A stretch of 44,495 nucleotides of DNA from Amoebophrya sp. AT5.2 (taxonomy: Eukaryota; Sar; Dinophyceae; Syndiniales; Amoebophryaceae), in the NCBI GenBank assembly GCA_005223375.1, contig RXOD01003852.1:1-44495 (forward strand). Reading direction: 5' to 3'. Made by a program: the position numbers and the translations under genes. Every line of letters begins with the position of its first letter. Within the stretch, counting starts at the first letter, position 1. The notes beneath the pieces are model-generated. The model was not told the DNA's origin, ran no database searches, and was given only the letters and a program-made list of their open reading frames with translations. Shown one piece after another: positions 1 through 9,716 of this stretch.

Positions 1-850
1 CCCGTTCTCCTTGATCCGTAGGAGACGTTGGGACGCAGAGCTACTTCTTCAACTCTACTCCTAGTCCTGAACCTGATGTGTGTAAAGTAAAAGTGACAAC
101 ACCCTCAACTTCAACGTCTATACACGACAGAAAAACATCTTCTACTACAACACGCGCGCGCTAGAGGTATTTTAGCGAAGCCATGTCAGCGGGGATCAAG
201 CATGAGCTTGCTTGCTTGGAAGCCGGTTTTGAGAGGATCGAAACACGATCACGCAGCTTATATATTCCACTACCACTTTCCTTTCTCAGGAGGAACCAGA
301 AGAACTACAACAAACATTCATACGTTGAGCACGCGGAGCTGCAGCACGTGCACGTCTAGGGATCGAAATATAATACGCACACGCGGCATCAATTCCTGGT
401 CCACGTGAAAAATTTTCGTTGTGGGTCGTGCCCTTGCCGTCACGATTCTTTTTCTTTTATACACAAGAAATATGGCGATGGCGTTGGCGGCCGCGGCGCG
501 GCTCCTGGATGAGGTAGATGCAAAGGCAAACATACAACTGCGACGGATCCCGGGAAAGAATAAGAGCGACAACGCACCAGGAAAACTAAGTAGTTGTCCC
601 TTGAATTTCTTGAGGTCTTTCAACATCTGCTCCACCTCATCATATCAATGCTCAATCATGTGCTCCATCGATCCATGTTAAATCAATTTTGGAGAACAGG
701 AAACGAGTGACGATCTGATGCAGGAGTCGAAGCCGAAAGAGACAACATCAACTTGCGAATCGTTTTCATTTCGTTGCAGAACAAGATGCCCTATATTATA
801 AACGCCTTCTAGAGCAAACGCAATCGCTATTGCGTGCTTACTGTCAGCAG
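1..850. other. Intergenic / 3' flank, possible unplaced exon
   Basis: No gene can be supported here. It is the 3' flank of the methyltransferase that ends at 851. On the minus strand around 570-640 there is a short reading frame with an amphipathic stretch (EVEQMLKDLKKFKGQLL) followed by a possible GT donor near 580. This could be one exon of the next gene of the array, but no partner exon is visible inside the window. The plus-strand frames have no recognisable content. Confidence 0.4.
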
Positions 851-2653
851 CTAGGCGACAAACGACGTCGCGTTGAGCATGACGGGGACGCAGTAATTGA
901 CCATGTAGTGGAAGGAGAGGCCGCCTTGGAAATCGAAGGAATCCGGGGAGTTCGTCCAGCAGTAGCGGCGAAGATTCCCAACATCACCATCATCATCCGT
1001 TTTGCCACGACCCATCCCAGCAACAACTCTTCTACCATCGCCCTGACCAGCACCGTCTGCTTGGCAGCACCAGCGTGCGTCCATTCGTTCTAAGAGCCGC
1101 ACGGCGTTCTCCGCGTTGTGCACGGCCTTCTTTATTCTTGCGGTCGAATTTCGCCAGCTCAAACCCTGCAGCGCTCCCAGCACGTGCGCGTGCAGGAAGC
1201 TTCGGCGGCGGTTTTCGAAAAAGTAGAACGCGTTCTCGAGCGGCAACGCAAGGTCGCTGTCCGGGCGGAAGAAATTTTCAATCGCTCCGAGCTGTCGTGG
1301 CTGTTCGTGTTCCGCCCCTGCTCGACCTCCTCGCTGCAGCCGCGCCTTGTGCAGCGACAGGACCGATAGCGGGGCGAGGACGTCGTCCCCTCCTTCGACG
1401 TCTTCGTTCTTCTCCACTTGCCCTTCTTGTTCCCCCCGCTCGTTATTTCCTTTTTCATGTGTCCCGGCGATCGCCCGCAGCACCCTCCGCTGGAAATCCT
1501 CGTCTCGGTGCAATCGGACCGGCCAGTCCGCCACATTGTCGCGTGCGTACAGCTCCAGCTCGGCGTTACTTCTAGATGAAACTGCACTACTTTTACTTTT
1601 TGCAACAGCACGACCTGAAAACAGCGCCTCCAGCAGCTCTTTCTTCCTCCACCGCAGCCGCAGGTCCTCGATCACATAGACCCCGTGTTTTGGGTGCAGC
1701 GCCGGCCACAAGTCTCGCAGCAGCGCCCGGTTCGCCAGGTTGTCGTGCAACCCGTCGTCGAGGATCACGTCGTAGAACGTCGAGGAGATGTCGTTATTCC
1801 GTTGTCTTGCCACAAACGCGGCCACCTCCGTTTGGTTCAGCGTGTTCAGAGTGAAGGTGGTAATCCTTTCTTTCCCGAAAACCATCGCCGCCGGCTCCAG
1901 GTCCACGCCGTGAATCTCCGCGTTCGGAAAGAAGGCCCGCCAGGTGTGCAGCCCTGGCGCTGGCGTCCGTGTGCGGAAGCGGTCCGCTCCCGCGTGCATT
2001 CGCCCGGTCTGCAGGACGTGAGGAGCTCCTGCAGCCCGGAGTGATGCACCCCGGTCTGCAGCTGCGCGAGAAACCTCGAGATCCGTGATGCCGATGCCAA
2101 TTTCGAGCACTTTCCGTACCGCGCAACGGTGCAGATAATTCACATTAGGATCATTCTTGCTCTTCTTCGCTCCTTTTATCCCGCCGAAGAAGAGCTCGTC
2201 GTAGATCACGCCGTAGTTGTTCAAAAAGCTCCCCCGATCGCTGCCGAAGTAGTCGAACAAGGCTCCCACCACGGAGTCTTTAGAAGTCGCATGAGCTGGG
2301 AGGGCCTGCGAGGACCTCTGCGCCCCGTCGTTTTCATCTTCACTCTCGGCGCTCGAGGACACGATCGCCAAGTATTTCGCGAGATGAAGATCGTCTTCGC
2401 CAGCCTCCCATTTCTTGCACCCCTCACGCAGGGCTTCCTCAAGCAGTGCACGGCCGGTAGGGGTAGCAAGGCTGTCGTCTCCATCTTGTGTAGGTGCCGC
2501 GTCCGACCCCGACCCGCGCAGCGGCGATAGGCTCGAAGCGAGGAGGAGGCACCGAGAGAAAGAACGAAGAACCGTCTTGAAGTAGACCGGTAACCGTTCG
2601 GCTTTGCGCAGAGAAAAGAAAAAGCGGTAGTTGGTCGAAGTTGCGGCCTTCAT
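851..2653 (-). CDS. MycE/ElmM-like SAM-dependent methyltransferase
   Basis: Single-exon protein of about 600 residues. The first ATG is at 2653; the open frame continues three codons upstream but only from a TTG. The central part has the layout of the class I S-adenosylmethionine methyltransferases related to sugar O-methyltransferases such as MycE and ElmM: a GSDRGSFLNNYGVIYDELF segment, motif I VLEIGIG, then WRAFFPNAEIHGVDLEP, and YDVILDDGLHD followed by GVYVIEDLR. The distance between VLEIGIG and WRAFFPNAEI is longer than I expect for the family, because of an Arg/Ala/His-rich insert of about 40 residues. The C-terminal 250 residues are not recognised. The N-terminus has a short hydrophobic patch (SRCLLLASSL) but no clear signal peptide. 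Substrate cannot be inferred. The next gene upstream is the HMG protein, same strand. Confidence 0.72.
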   Translation of the reverse strand: MKAATSTNYRFFFSLRKAERLPVYFKTVLRSFSRCLLLASSLSPLRGSGSDAAPTQDGDDSLATPTGRALLEEALREGCKKWEAGEDDLHLAKYLAIVSSSAESEDENDGAQRSSQALPAHATSKDSVVGALFDYFGSDRGSFLNNYGVIYDELFFGGIKGAKKSKNDPNVNYLHRCAVRKVLEIGIGITDLEVSRAAADRGASLRAAGAPHVLQTGRMHAGADRFRTRTPAPGLHTWRAFFPNAEIHGVDLEPAAMVFGKERITTFTLNTLNQTEVAAFVARQRNNDISSTFYDVILDDGLHDNLANRALLRDLWPALHPKHGVYVIEDLRLRWRKKELLEALFSGRAVAKSKSSAVSSRSNAELELYARDNVADWPVRLHRDEDFQRRVLRAIAGTHEKGNNERGEQEGQVEKNEDVEGGDDVLAPLSVLSLHKARLQRGGRAGAEHEQPRQLGAIENFFRPDSDLALPLENAFYFFENRRRSFLHAHVLGALQGLSWRNSTARIKKAVHNAENAVRLLERMDARWCCQADGAGQGDGRRVVAGMGRGKTDDDGDVGNLRRYCWTNSPDSFDFQGGLSFHYMVNYCVPVMLNATSFVA

Positions 2654-3554
2654 CAATGCCAATGACGTCCTCGCAGACGCAGACTTGAAAACATGGTACG
2701 GACAATGAATGCAGCGAAGAAAAGGTTGTGAGAGTAAGCACGCGTTGTTGTACTCGAAAAAAAAAAGTCAGATTCTTGCACTGCAGCGTACGACTACGGG
2801 TAAGCCAGAAGTACGCACGCACAACGATGACTTTAATATTAATTTTGCAGTTTCGGATTCGGACTTTCATCGCTGGCGGATGCCATCTTCCGAGCAGAAC
2901 AACAACTGTCCTCCTTCATCTTCTACTGTTACTGTCATTTTTTTTGTTCGCACGAGGAGGTTTATGCAGACGTCAACGGCATTGAAAATGGGCGCTGGTC
3001 TGAGCCTCTGAAAAAATGCGTTGCAGCGTCTTTTGATCATCATGAGGTCAGTGGTGGCATCTGACTGGACATTGATTCGCTTTCGCTATCATGATGATGT
3101 TTAGCACGTTCATTCGAGTTTTACTTTTATTGGATGATGATGTTGGTTCTTTCTGATGAATGTGCTGCTCGATAACGATGCCGCTGCCGCAAACCTTGCT
3201 CAGCGTCGCACCACAGACATCCCATGTTCGACATGCATGCATCGAGATCGAGCTCGAGCTGCGATCTATAAAATTAAAAAGTCGTTGTAGTTGTTCAATC
3301 CTGATGATGATCATAGCGCAATGAATCGAAGCGGGACGGACCGACTGTTTAGACAGATGAGAAGTCGTTATATGGCAATGGTGATAAACCTCCTGCGCCG
3401 AATTCTGATGATGACTACGCTTCAAAAAGTTAAGAGTGAGAGGCCCCCAACAGCGCTCCGCGTATGTATCTGATAGAAGGCGCGGATTAAGTGCTTTGCT
3501 CTCATCTGCTCGCACCGGGTTCAATCGATCTTCAAGAAAAAGATCAGCATCCAT
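2654..3554. other. Intergenic between HMG gene and methyltransferase gene
   Basis: About 900 bases between the stop of the HMG-box gene and the methyltransferase ATG. A 168-codon minus-strand frame opens immediately after the HMG stop (3048-3554), but its composition is unlike the neighbouring proteins, it has no recognisable domain, and it most likely lies in the 3' untranslated region. I see no RNA gene or mobile element. Confidence 0.5.
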
Positions 3555-6151
3555 CTATTCTTCCGCAGCCTCCTCGGGGCTCTCCTCCTCGTCGTCATCG
3601 ACTTCGACCTCCTCGGACACCTCCTCTTCGTCGGCAGGACTCTCCTCCGGCTGCGGCTCTTCGGCTGGAGACGGAGAAGTTGATCGATCAGGGTGTATCA
3701 AATCAACAATGCAACGCCAACGGTATTACGGATACGCTTCAAAATGGGTGCTCAACAGGATCAGCACGACCAGTTCGAGTTTATTGCGTTGCGCGTGATA
3801 CTGATAGCTAAGATATAACCAAACTTCCTCTACCTGCTCCTTCCGCGCCTTCCACTTTGCGTTTTTTGGATCCTGCGGCTTTCGGCTTGGTGGAGCTCGC
3901 GCGCTTCTTGTCCTTTTGGATGAGGGCGTTGAACTTCTTGAACTCTGGCGTCTTCTTAAACTCCTTCATGTCCGCCTCGTACTTCACAGCCAGCTCTTTG
4001 TGCTTCGCCTCGTACTTCTCCTTCTGCTCCGCGGAAAGCGCATCGTATTTGGCTGCAGGATACAAGATTAATATACTTCTTGTGTTGATGATGAACTTGA
4101 ACAAGAACATGAAGAAATTGAAACTCAAATTGAAAAACTTAAAATTGTAGGTTGCAACAAGGAACAACTAGAAGAGGGCCGTCGAAGTACTTACCACCAA
4201 AACCAAAATCAAACTCCCTTCAGTCTCACCTTTGATGACTGCTGATCGCTCCTTCATGCCAGCGGGCTTGCCTTGTGCCTTCAGCTCCTCAATGACGGTA
4301 GTGGTGACCTCCTGCGAATACAGAAAGTATGCGCTGCCCGGTTTCGTCGGCTGGCCGCTAGCCTTGAGCGCCTTCTTCGGGTCCAACTCCTGCTGCGCCG
4401 CTGTAAACCTTATTCGCCAACATCAAGAGAGTGTACTAGTGATGAGAACTCAACACAAGTTGTCTAGGTGAGGTTCTTGGGCTCTTTCAGTAGAATTATC
4501 GCCTTAATAGCCTCAGCCTCAGCCTCAAGCTCAACTACACTTCCTAGGTCGCGAGAGACAAGCTCGCACTTTCTTTCACTTCTAACTACTTAGGTCACAT
4601 ACGCATCAATAGAAGTGGGCGTAGGAATGAGTATGCACTTTTTTCCCGCGTCGGTTTCGTTCCATGCGGCGAGGTCTTTTCGGTATTGCTCTTTTTGCGC
4701 GGCGACCTTTTTCTCCAGTGCGTCTTTATCTGCTTGCGGCAGCGCGTCCCACCTCTGCTTGACGATGCCGGCGCGGGCCTTCATGTCTCCCGCGGGGAAG
4801 TTATGACGGGACCAATTGGTAAGTAGCAGTAGGCAACCAAGTGGTAAACGCTTTTCTTGGGGTGCTCTTCAGGCTCCCCTTTGGCGTTGGTCGTCCTGGG
4901 AAGAGCAGAAAAGCAGCCATCCGCGGTCGGAAGGACTGGCGCGCCGACAGCTGGCAATAAATCGTAATGCTAGGCGCCATATTTTGCCCTGCGCCTGCTG
5001 TCAGGCCCTATCACCATTGCAATCAGTGGCTTTCCAGCACTGCACCAGCCTCCCCCGGCCGCGACCTCCCAATGGCTCACCTACCCCGACCCTTGCCTAC
5101 CCCCTACCCCCCACGATTGGGCGTCTCTGGAACCGCCCCGGACTCTCTCGCGTCAAGCGGTTCAGAGCGCCTTGGCCGACGCTCGCCATCGCTGGGGCAA
5201 AAATCCGCCACCGCCTAGTGGGAACCCAACATCACCTAGCACTTACCGAGTCTCGTGCCCACTAACTTACCATCACTGGTCCGGTCATAGACGTTCTTCT
5301 TCTGCATCTCCTCCATGACCTCCTTCATGATCGAGGCACTGAACTGCATGTATCCGGACGCAGGCGCCTTCGGCATCCCCGACTCCTGCGCTTCCTTCTT
5401 CGCCGCAGCACCCTTCTTCTTCTTCTTGTGCGCGCCATCGGCCTGATGTAGATTCATCGGAGGATCGATGGAGGATCTTCTTTACCGGAAGATCTTCATA
5501 ATTGTTTGCAGATCTTCGTTTACCGGCGGGTACCTATGTATCAGATCATCCGATACTCGGATTTGCACGGCGAGAAGTAGGAGGCTCGAAGATACGAGAT
5601 CGATCATAAAATTAAACGTCATAGACACACATACTAAACCTAAGGACATGAATATAAGCAAGTACCTTGAGGTATTCCTTGTACTCGGCAGACTTTTTCC
5701 ACTCCTCCAGTTTCGCTTCGTAGCTCTTCTTTTGCTCGGCCGCAACGGTTTCCCACTTGGTTTTGTCGGCCACCTCCTTCCACATGTCGCCGAGCTTCTT
5801 GCCCATGTCCGCCATCTTCAGCTTGCCATCCGCAGCCTCCTCCTGCAGCTGCTTCATCACCTCCGGCCGCTTCTCATCGCAGAAAAGCCTGTGGTAGGAC
5901 GAGGTTGACGTCAATTAATAACCGAAGGCGGAATATGTGACTCATTCTGATAGATTGTGACTGTCGCGAGCGCTCGCGGTCGCCGGAAAACAAATATGAA
6001 ATAGAAGATGGCCATGGCGTTGGCGACAAATAAGGTCGTGATAAAAGTACATGAAGCCGCTTTTTGCCCGTGCTGGTCCGCCGTAGGTCTCCTGCTTGAC
6101 GCTCTTCTTCAGGGACACCTTGGCGTCCTTCGCGGGTACGTCGGCCGGCAT
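3555..6151 (-). CDS. Three-HMG-box protein with acidic tail (HMGB-like), 7 exons
   Basis: Likely DNA-bending chromatin protein of about 397 residues, ATG at 6151. Exons read from frame and splice motifs: about 6035-6151, 5666-5888, 5247-5442, 4639-4786, 4230-4408, 3834-4052, 3555-3664. Box 1 spans exons 1-2 (FMYFYHD, then EKRPEVMKQ, MWKEVADKTKW). Box 2 spans exons 3-4 (MPKAPASGYMQFSAS, then RWDALPQADKDAL). Box 3 spans exons 5-6 (KPGSAYFLYSQ, then YDALSAEQKEKYEAK). Exon 7 encodes an acidic C-terminal tail rich in Glu/Asp, as in animal HMGB proteins, ending at the TAG at 3555. A Lys run precedes box 2. The frame closes across exons 2-7 with GT-AG introns; the exon 1/2 junction has no in-frame canonical solution that I can find. 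Intron 3 is introner copy 1. Role in chromatin is known for the family; nuclear location is inferred. Confidence 0.85.
4804..5262 (+). mobile_element. Introner element copy 1 (inside HMG gene intron)
   Basis: A 459-base element occupying almost all of intron 3 of the HMG gene (intron about 4787-5246). The left end fits the consensus TGRCGRGRCCARWTGGTAA and is preceded by TA (4802-4803). The right end, read inward on the minus strand, is more diverged but keeps GGTAAGT at nearly the same distance from the border, and TA follows at 5263-5264. The interior matches copy 2 in at least three blocks in the same order: about 4851-4884, 4987-5035 and 5110-5139. The element is oriented + while its host gene is -, so it is antisense to transcription. 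The donor used by the host (exon ends at 5247) lies inside the right terminal repeat; the best in-frame acceptor is just outside the left end (exon resumes at 4786). No protein is encoded, so any transposition would have to be non-autonomous. Confidence 0.8.
5474..5526. repeat. Short imperfect direct repeat in HMG intron 2
   Basis: GATCTTCTTTACCGG at 5474-5488 recurs as GATCTTCGTTTACCGG at 5511-5526, with a further GATCTTC between. It lies in the intron between exons 2 and 3 of the HMG gene. Probably local slippage or duplication; no function is suggested. Confidence 0.6.
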
Positions 6152-6818
6152 TGTCGCTTACGTTTCTACTTTCAATTTCTTGTTTGTATGTGCGGTAGCA
6201 ACTAGCACAACAGTGCAACAAATTGGTTGTAGCTGTAGGTGTCAGAGTTTTTGAAAATAATAGTCCTGGATCAAGATCAGGTGGAAGCGCGGGATGATCA
6301 AGAGGATAAAGCTCAACACTTTGTCGTACTTGGTGTAGTTGATGTTGACCTTATCGGTTTTATTGTTGAGGGTATTTTCTGCAGATTTGTCGCCATTTGG
6401 GGAGAAAAAGAAATGCGGTTATTTATTAGATTCATTTGCTGATCGTGGCTCTTGGTGGTTGTTTCTCTCCAGCGTGCGTCTGCGTCGCCAACTGGTTTAT
6501 AACCGAATTGAATCGCGAACAGAGTTTCAGACTCATCGGGACAAAAGAGAACCAGAAGCAAGGAACCCTTGCCAACTCCGCTATACAGGATCTTTTTTTA
6601 GGTGAAGCGCGTTTCACGAATTCTGCAATCTTATCCTCGTCCGAACCCGAAGGAGAAATTAACAGCAGCCGCGTATTTGCTTTTGCGCAGCTTCGAACCA
6701 CACGACGGACGCGTATCAATAATTGCTCCCTCTCGGAGATGCAGATTTCTACTTCCGACGAGTCTTCATGTAATACAAGTGTTCGGCTCCAGCTGGCAGC
6801 TGCACGTGTGCCTCTTGC
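6152..6818. other. Intergenic, nothing recognised
   Basis: About 670 bases between the FkbM-type gene (3' end at 6819) and the HMG start at 6151. Short open frames on both strands (for example 6432-6719 minus) have no recognisable motif. It should hold the 3' untranslated region of the upstream gene and the trans-splice acceptor or 5' untranslated region of the HMG gene, but I cannot place either. Confidence 0.5.
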
Positions 6819-9174
6819 TTACAGCTCCGCTTTATCTTCCTCCCTCCCACCTCCATCATCACTCCCTTCTTCTTCCTCTTCCTCATCGTCCCCACCTCCC
6901 TTCTTCTTCAAGGCGCTTCTTGGTCTGTTTGTGCTGTAGTCGATTTTCGGCTGTTTGTGTTCGTGGAATCCGTGCGTTTTGTTGCCCATGATTCCTTCTT
7001 GCTCTGCTTTCGCGTTGCTAACGTAGTCCAGTTCTGTCAAAAGGTTCCCAAGTTTGACGTACACGTGGTCCCCCCCTAATACCGCCACCTTCCCGTACCC
7101 GTTTGTGAGCAGAATCGCGTCCACGGCGTAGAAGTTGTCAGGCTGCACCTCGATGAGCCAGACCTTGATGTCCCACTTTTCGAAGGGAAACACCTTCAGT
7201 TAGAGGCTGAAAAAATCTTCCGATCAGTGATGGTCATCACCGACTACAGCGATCTACCCGCCTGAGAAGGGTCGCCGGCAGCTTCCTATGCCATGCAATT
7301 TACTGAGCGATGGGACGCAACACCGATCACAGATGGAACGACGCAGCCTTCGCCGATGGGCCCGATGGGGGCCGATAAAAGTCGGAGTCTATTTTTAGTC
7401 CTACTTGCGATCCCAAAACTCTGGCCCCTCTGGAGCCACGGCAATCTCCCATGGCTCGTGGCAAGGAGGTGTTCTATTGATTCACGACTTGTGACCTCCC
7501 ATACCCAAACGACACGCCTGCACCTCGATGTTAAGCCAGACCTTGATGTCCATCGCTACACCTGGATTTTTTCAACTACCCTTAATTGAGGATCTCGACC
7601 TCCGCGTGTTCCGCGTCCAGGGACACGTAGTCCACGATCCGCTGCCCAAATTCGTTTCTAGGAAAATCGAAAAAGTTCCGCAGGATCGCGTCCAGGGGGA
7701 GACACACCGCGTCGAACTGGTGCCCCGCCTTCTTGGAGTTCTGCTGCGCGTGCACGTCGTACGTGTTGATGTCGGGGATGTCGCCGGTGGCCTCGTCGGG
7801 AACCGCGGCCTCGATCATGTCCTTCGCAAAGCTCATGGTCACCGTCTTCTCGAAGCTCCACACGCAGTGCGGCACCAGCTGGCAGCGGCGGTAGGTCTTG
7901 AACAGGTGGCTGTGGTACGGGTTCGGCTCCACGCAGATGCCCTCCCAGTGCAGGCACTTCTCGAAAAACAAAGTGTTCGAGTACTTGAACGGGTGGTAGG
8001 CACCCACCTCGGCAAAATAAAACTTCTCGCGAGCAGAGGGTGGGGAGGGACTTCCAGATGCTGCCGCACCCTGCACCGCCGTTGGGGTCACGACGCCGTT
8101 TATTATCTTCATCGGTCGTCCCGAGCCCGAGCCCGACGGAGAGGCACTACTAGTACTGCCCGCACCTCCATTATTTCCGCCCCCTTCCGGTTCCGCCTCT
8201 CCGCTTCGCTCCACGGCCTCCTTCGAGAAGAGGTTGTGGTAGATGAACCAGTCCTGCTGCCACTGGGTGGTCCAGCTGGCGGGCCGTTCCTTCGCGTGGA
8301 TGAACTCCTCGCATTCCACCATCGGCGACTGCGCCATCACTTCGTCGAACACGCTCTCGCTCGGAACCATGCCCAGACAGACGTTGTCCCCGCAGAAACT
8401 CCCCTCTCCGAGCACCGCCTCCCACGACCGCGACATCCAGCGACACTCCAGCTGCTGGTTGTGGCACGAGGACTCCGACTTGATGTAACCCAGAAAAATG
8501 CTGTCGATCTTGCGCGCGACGATGGAGACGTCCTCGAAGCTCACGTGGGGGTAGTGGAGGGAGAGGATAATCATGCTGCAGTAGGAGTCGAAGGAAGCGG
8601 CGTCCTTGAACCCGTTCACCCGGTTTTTCCCGTACGTATCCTGCAGCAGCCGCAGAATCTGCACCTCGTCGGTAGGAGGGGTTTCCTCATCACCTGAGGG
8701 ATCTGCGTCTTTTTCTGCGTCTGCCAGCCCGCCCACGCTATCCCTATCGCTGTGTTGACCAGGACTCTGATACTCCTCGTCCTCCCTGGATGAAGATGAA
8801 GATAGTCCCGCAACGTTGAGGAAGTGCACGTATGTGTGCTCGTACTTGGGGGGCTGCAGACGCGCGAAGATCTGGTGCGCGAGCAGCTCGTGGAAGGGCA
8901 CGAGGCCGAACATGCAGATGGTCATATGGGGCGGCACGTGCTCGACATAATCCTCCACCATGTGAAAGAACTCTGCAACGGCCGGCGCGTCACTGTCAGC
9001 AGCGGCGAGCCCTGCCGCGAAATAAAGCAGGACGATAGACAGCTGCGTCAGCCACAGCATTGATCTCGAGACTCGGAGCTTGCGGTCGCGGAGAATGGGG
9101 GCGCCGCAGCAGGCGCTGATGAACGGAGACGAAGACGAGGAAGTGGAAGACGACGAAGCAATAAAGACCTCCAT
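6819..9174 (-). CDS. FkbM-type methyltransferase with membrane anchor, 2 exons
   Basis: Protein of about 655 residues. The first in-frame ATG is at 9174; the open frame reaches 9354 only from a GTG. Exon 1 runs to about 7586 and exon 2 is about 6819-7194. A hydrophobic segment near residues 38-60 (LWLTQLSIVLLYFAAGLAAA) looks like a signal peptide or anchor. An unrecognised region follows, with Ser/Gly-rich linkers. The C-terminal third matches the FkbM/Methyltransf_21 fold: KFYFAEVGAYHP (motif I), GICVEPNPYH, CVWSFEKTVTMSFA, then DYVSLDAEHAEVEIL. Exon 2 completes the motif with FPFEKWDIKVWLIEV and ends in an acidic tail. The split falls exactly between SLDAEHAEVEIL and FPFEKW, so both exons are needed. 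The junction lacks an in-frame GT donor, and the intron carries an inverted repeat and a copy of exon 2 sequence. Substrate unknown. Confidence 0.78.
7143..7552. repeat. Exon-derived direct repeat flanking the FkbM intron body
   Basis: About 32 bases of exon 2 (7143-7174, encoding DIKVWLIEV on the minus strand) recur inside the intron at 7518-7552. The match is essentially perfect apart from a three-base insertion. The two copies are about 375 bases apart, close to the length of the intron, so the intron may have arisen by or with a local duplication of exon sequence. Confidence 0.75.
7195..7585 (-). other. Unusual intron with inverted-repeat ends in FkbM gene
   Basis: About 390 bases separating the two FkbM exons. 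Near both ends there is a perfect 10-base inverted repeat: TGAAAAAATC at 7208-7217 and its complement at 7565-7574. Exon 1 runs into TAA directly after EVEILN, and no GT lies between the conserved EIL codons and that stop, so the donor is non-canonical if the reading is right. The acceptor side is plausibly CTGAAG just before the GTG at 7193. The intron interior does not clearly match the introner family at 4804 and 22888. Confidence 0.55.
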
Positions 9175-9716
9175 TTTCTTCAGCTGAAGCCCTGTCGAAC
9201 TAGAAACTGAGGCTAGATCATCTACTTCTTCAGAAAGCAAGAGTAAGTCACCGTCACGAAGGAATGCGATTTCCCTGAGCGTTCTCCTGTGACGTTCAAG
9301 CTCGTCACGCCCACCGAATCGGCGGCCGCTGTAGGAGTCAGCCGGCGGGTGCACAGCGATTTGTTCCAGAAAAAAAATGATCTGATGACCAGGAGTACCA
9401 CGTCCACGACTTTGTCACATAGCCACAGGGATCCCGAATCCGAAACCGCGGATACCGAAAGGAGAGGACCGTCAATGAACACGCGCAACGAGGACTCAAA
9501 CACACGACAAGAACACGTTCGTCTGACGGACCTCTCGGTATTTCGTTTTTCCGCGATCTTGTGTGCAGTTCGTGCTCATCGCGTTCGCGACGCAGCCATT
9601 CTTGCGCTTGAAAACCAGTGCATCTTTTGATCATCAGCTCCCGTTTCAGACTCGCTCAAACAAGTTCAAGTGAGCGAGCCGAAGCCAGTAACTCTGTTAC
9701 ATCACACAGCTGCCTC
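9175..9716. other. Intergenic, nothing recognised
   Basis: About 540 bases between the TFIIS-like gene stop at 9717 and the FkbM ATG at 9174. Part is open in the FkbM frame up to 9354 but without an ATG. No motif, RNA gene or repeat was seen. Confidence 0.5.

Noticed and set aside
3048..3554. 168-codon minus-strand frame opening directly after the HMG stop codon
   Set aside because: His/Ile/Ser-rich composition unlike the neighbours, no domain, no flanking exon; most likely 3' untranslated sequence.
4053..4229. A second GGTAAGT (minus strand) inside the HMG intron between exons 5 and 6, considered as another introner end
   Set aside because: No terminal repeat, no TA border and no shared interior blocks; an ordinary short intron.
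7195..7585. Considered as a third copy of the introner family found at 4804 and 22888
   Set aside because: Apart from a few short GC-rich words in a different order, the ends and interior do not match, so it is kept as a separate case.
7528..8697. Long plus-strand open frame of 389 codons
   Set aside because: It is antisense to the FkbM-type gene, whose conserved motifs are unmistakable; the plus frame is His/Arg/Val-rich as expected of the complement of GC-rich coding sequence.
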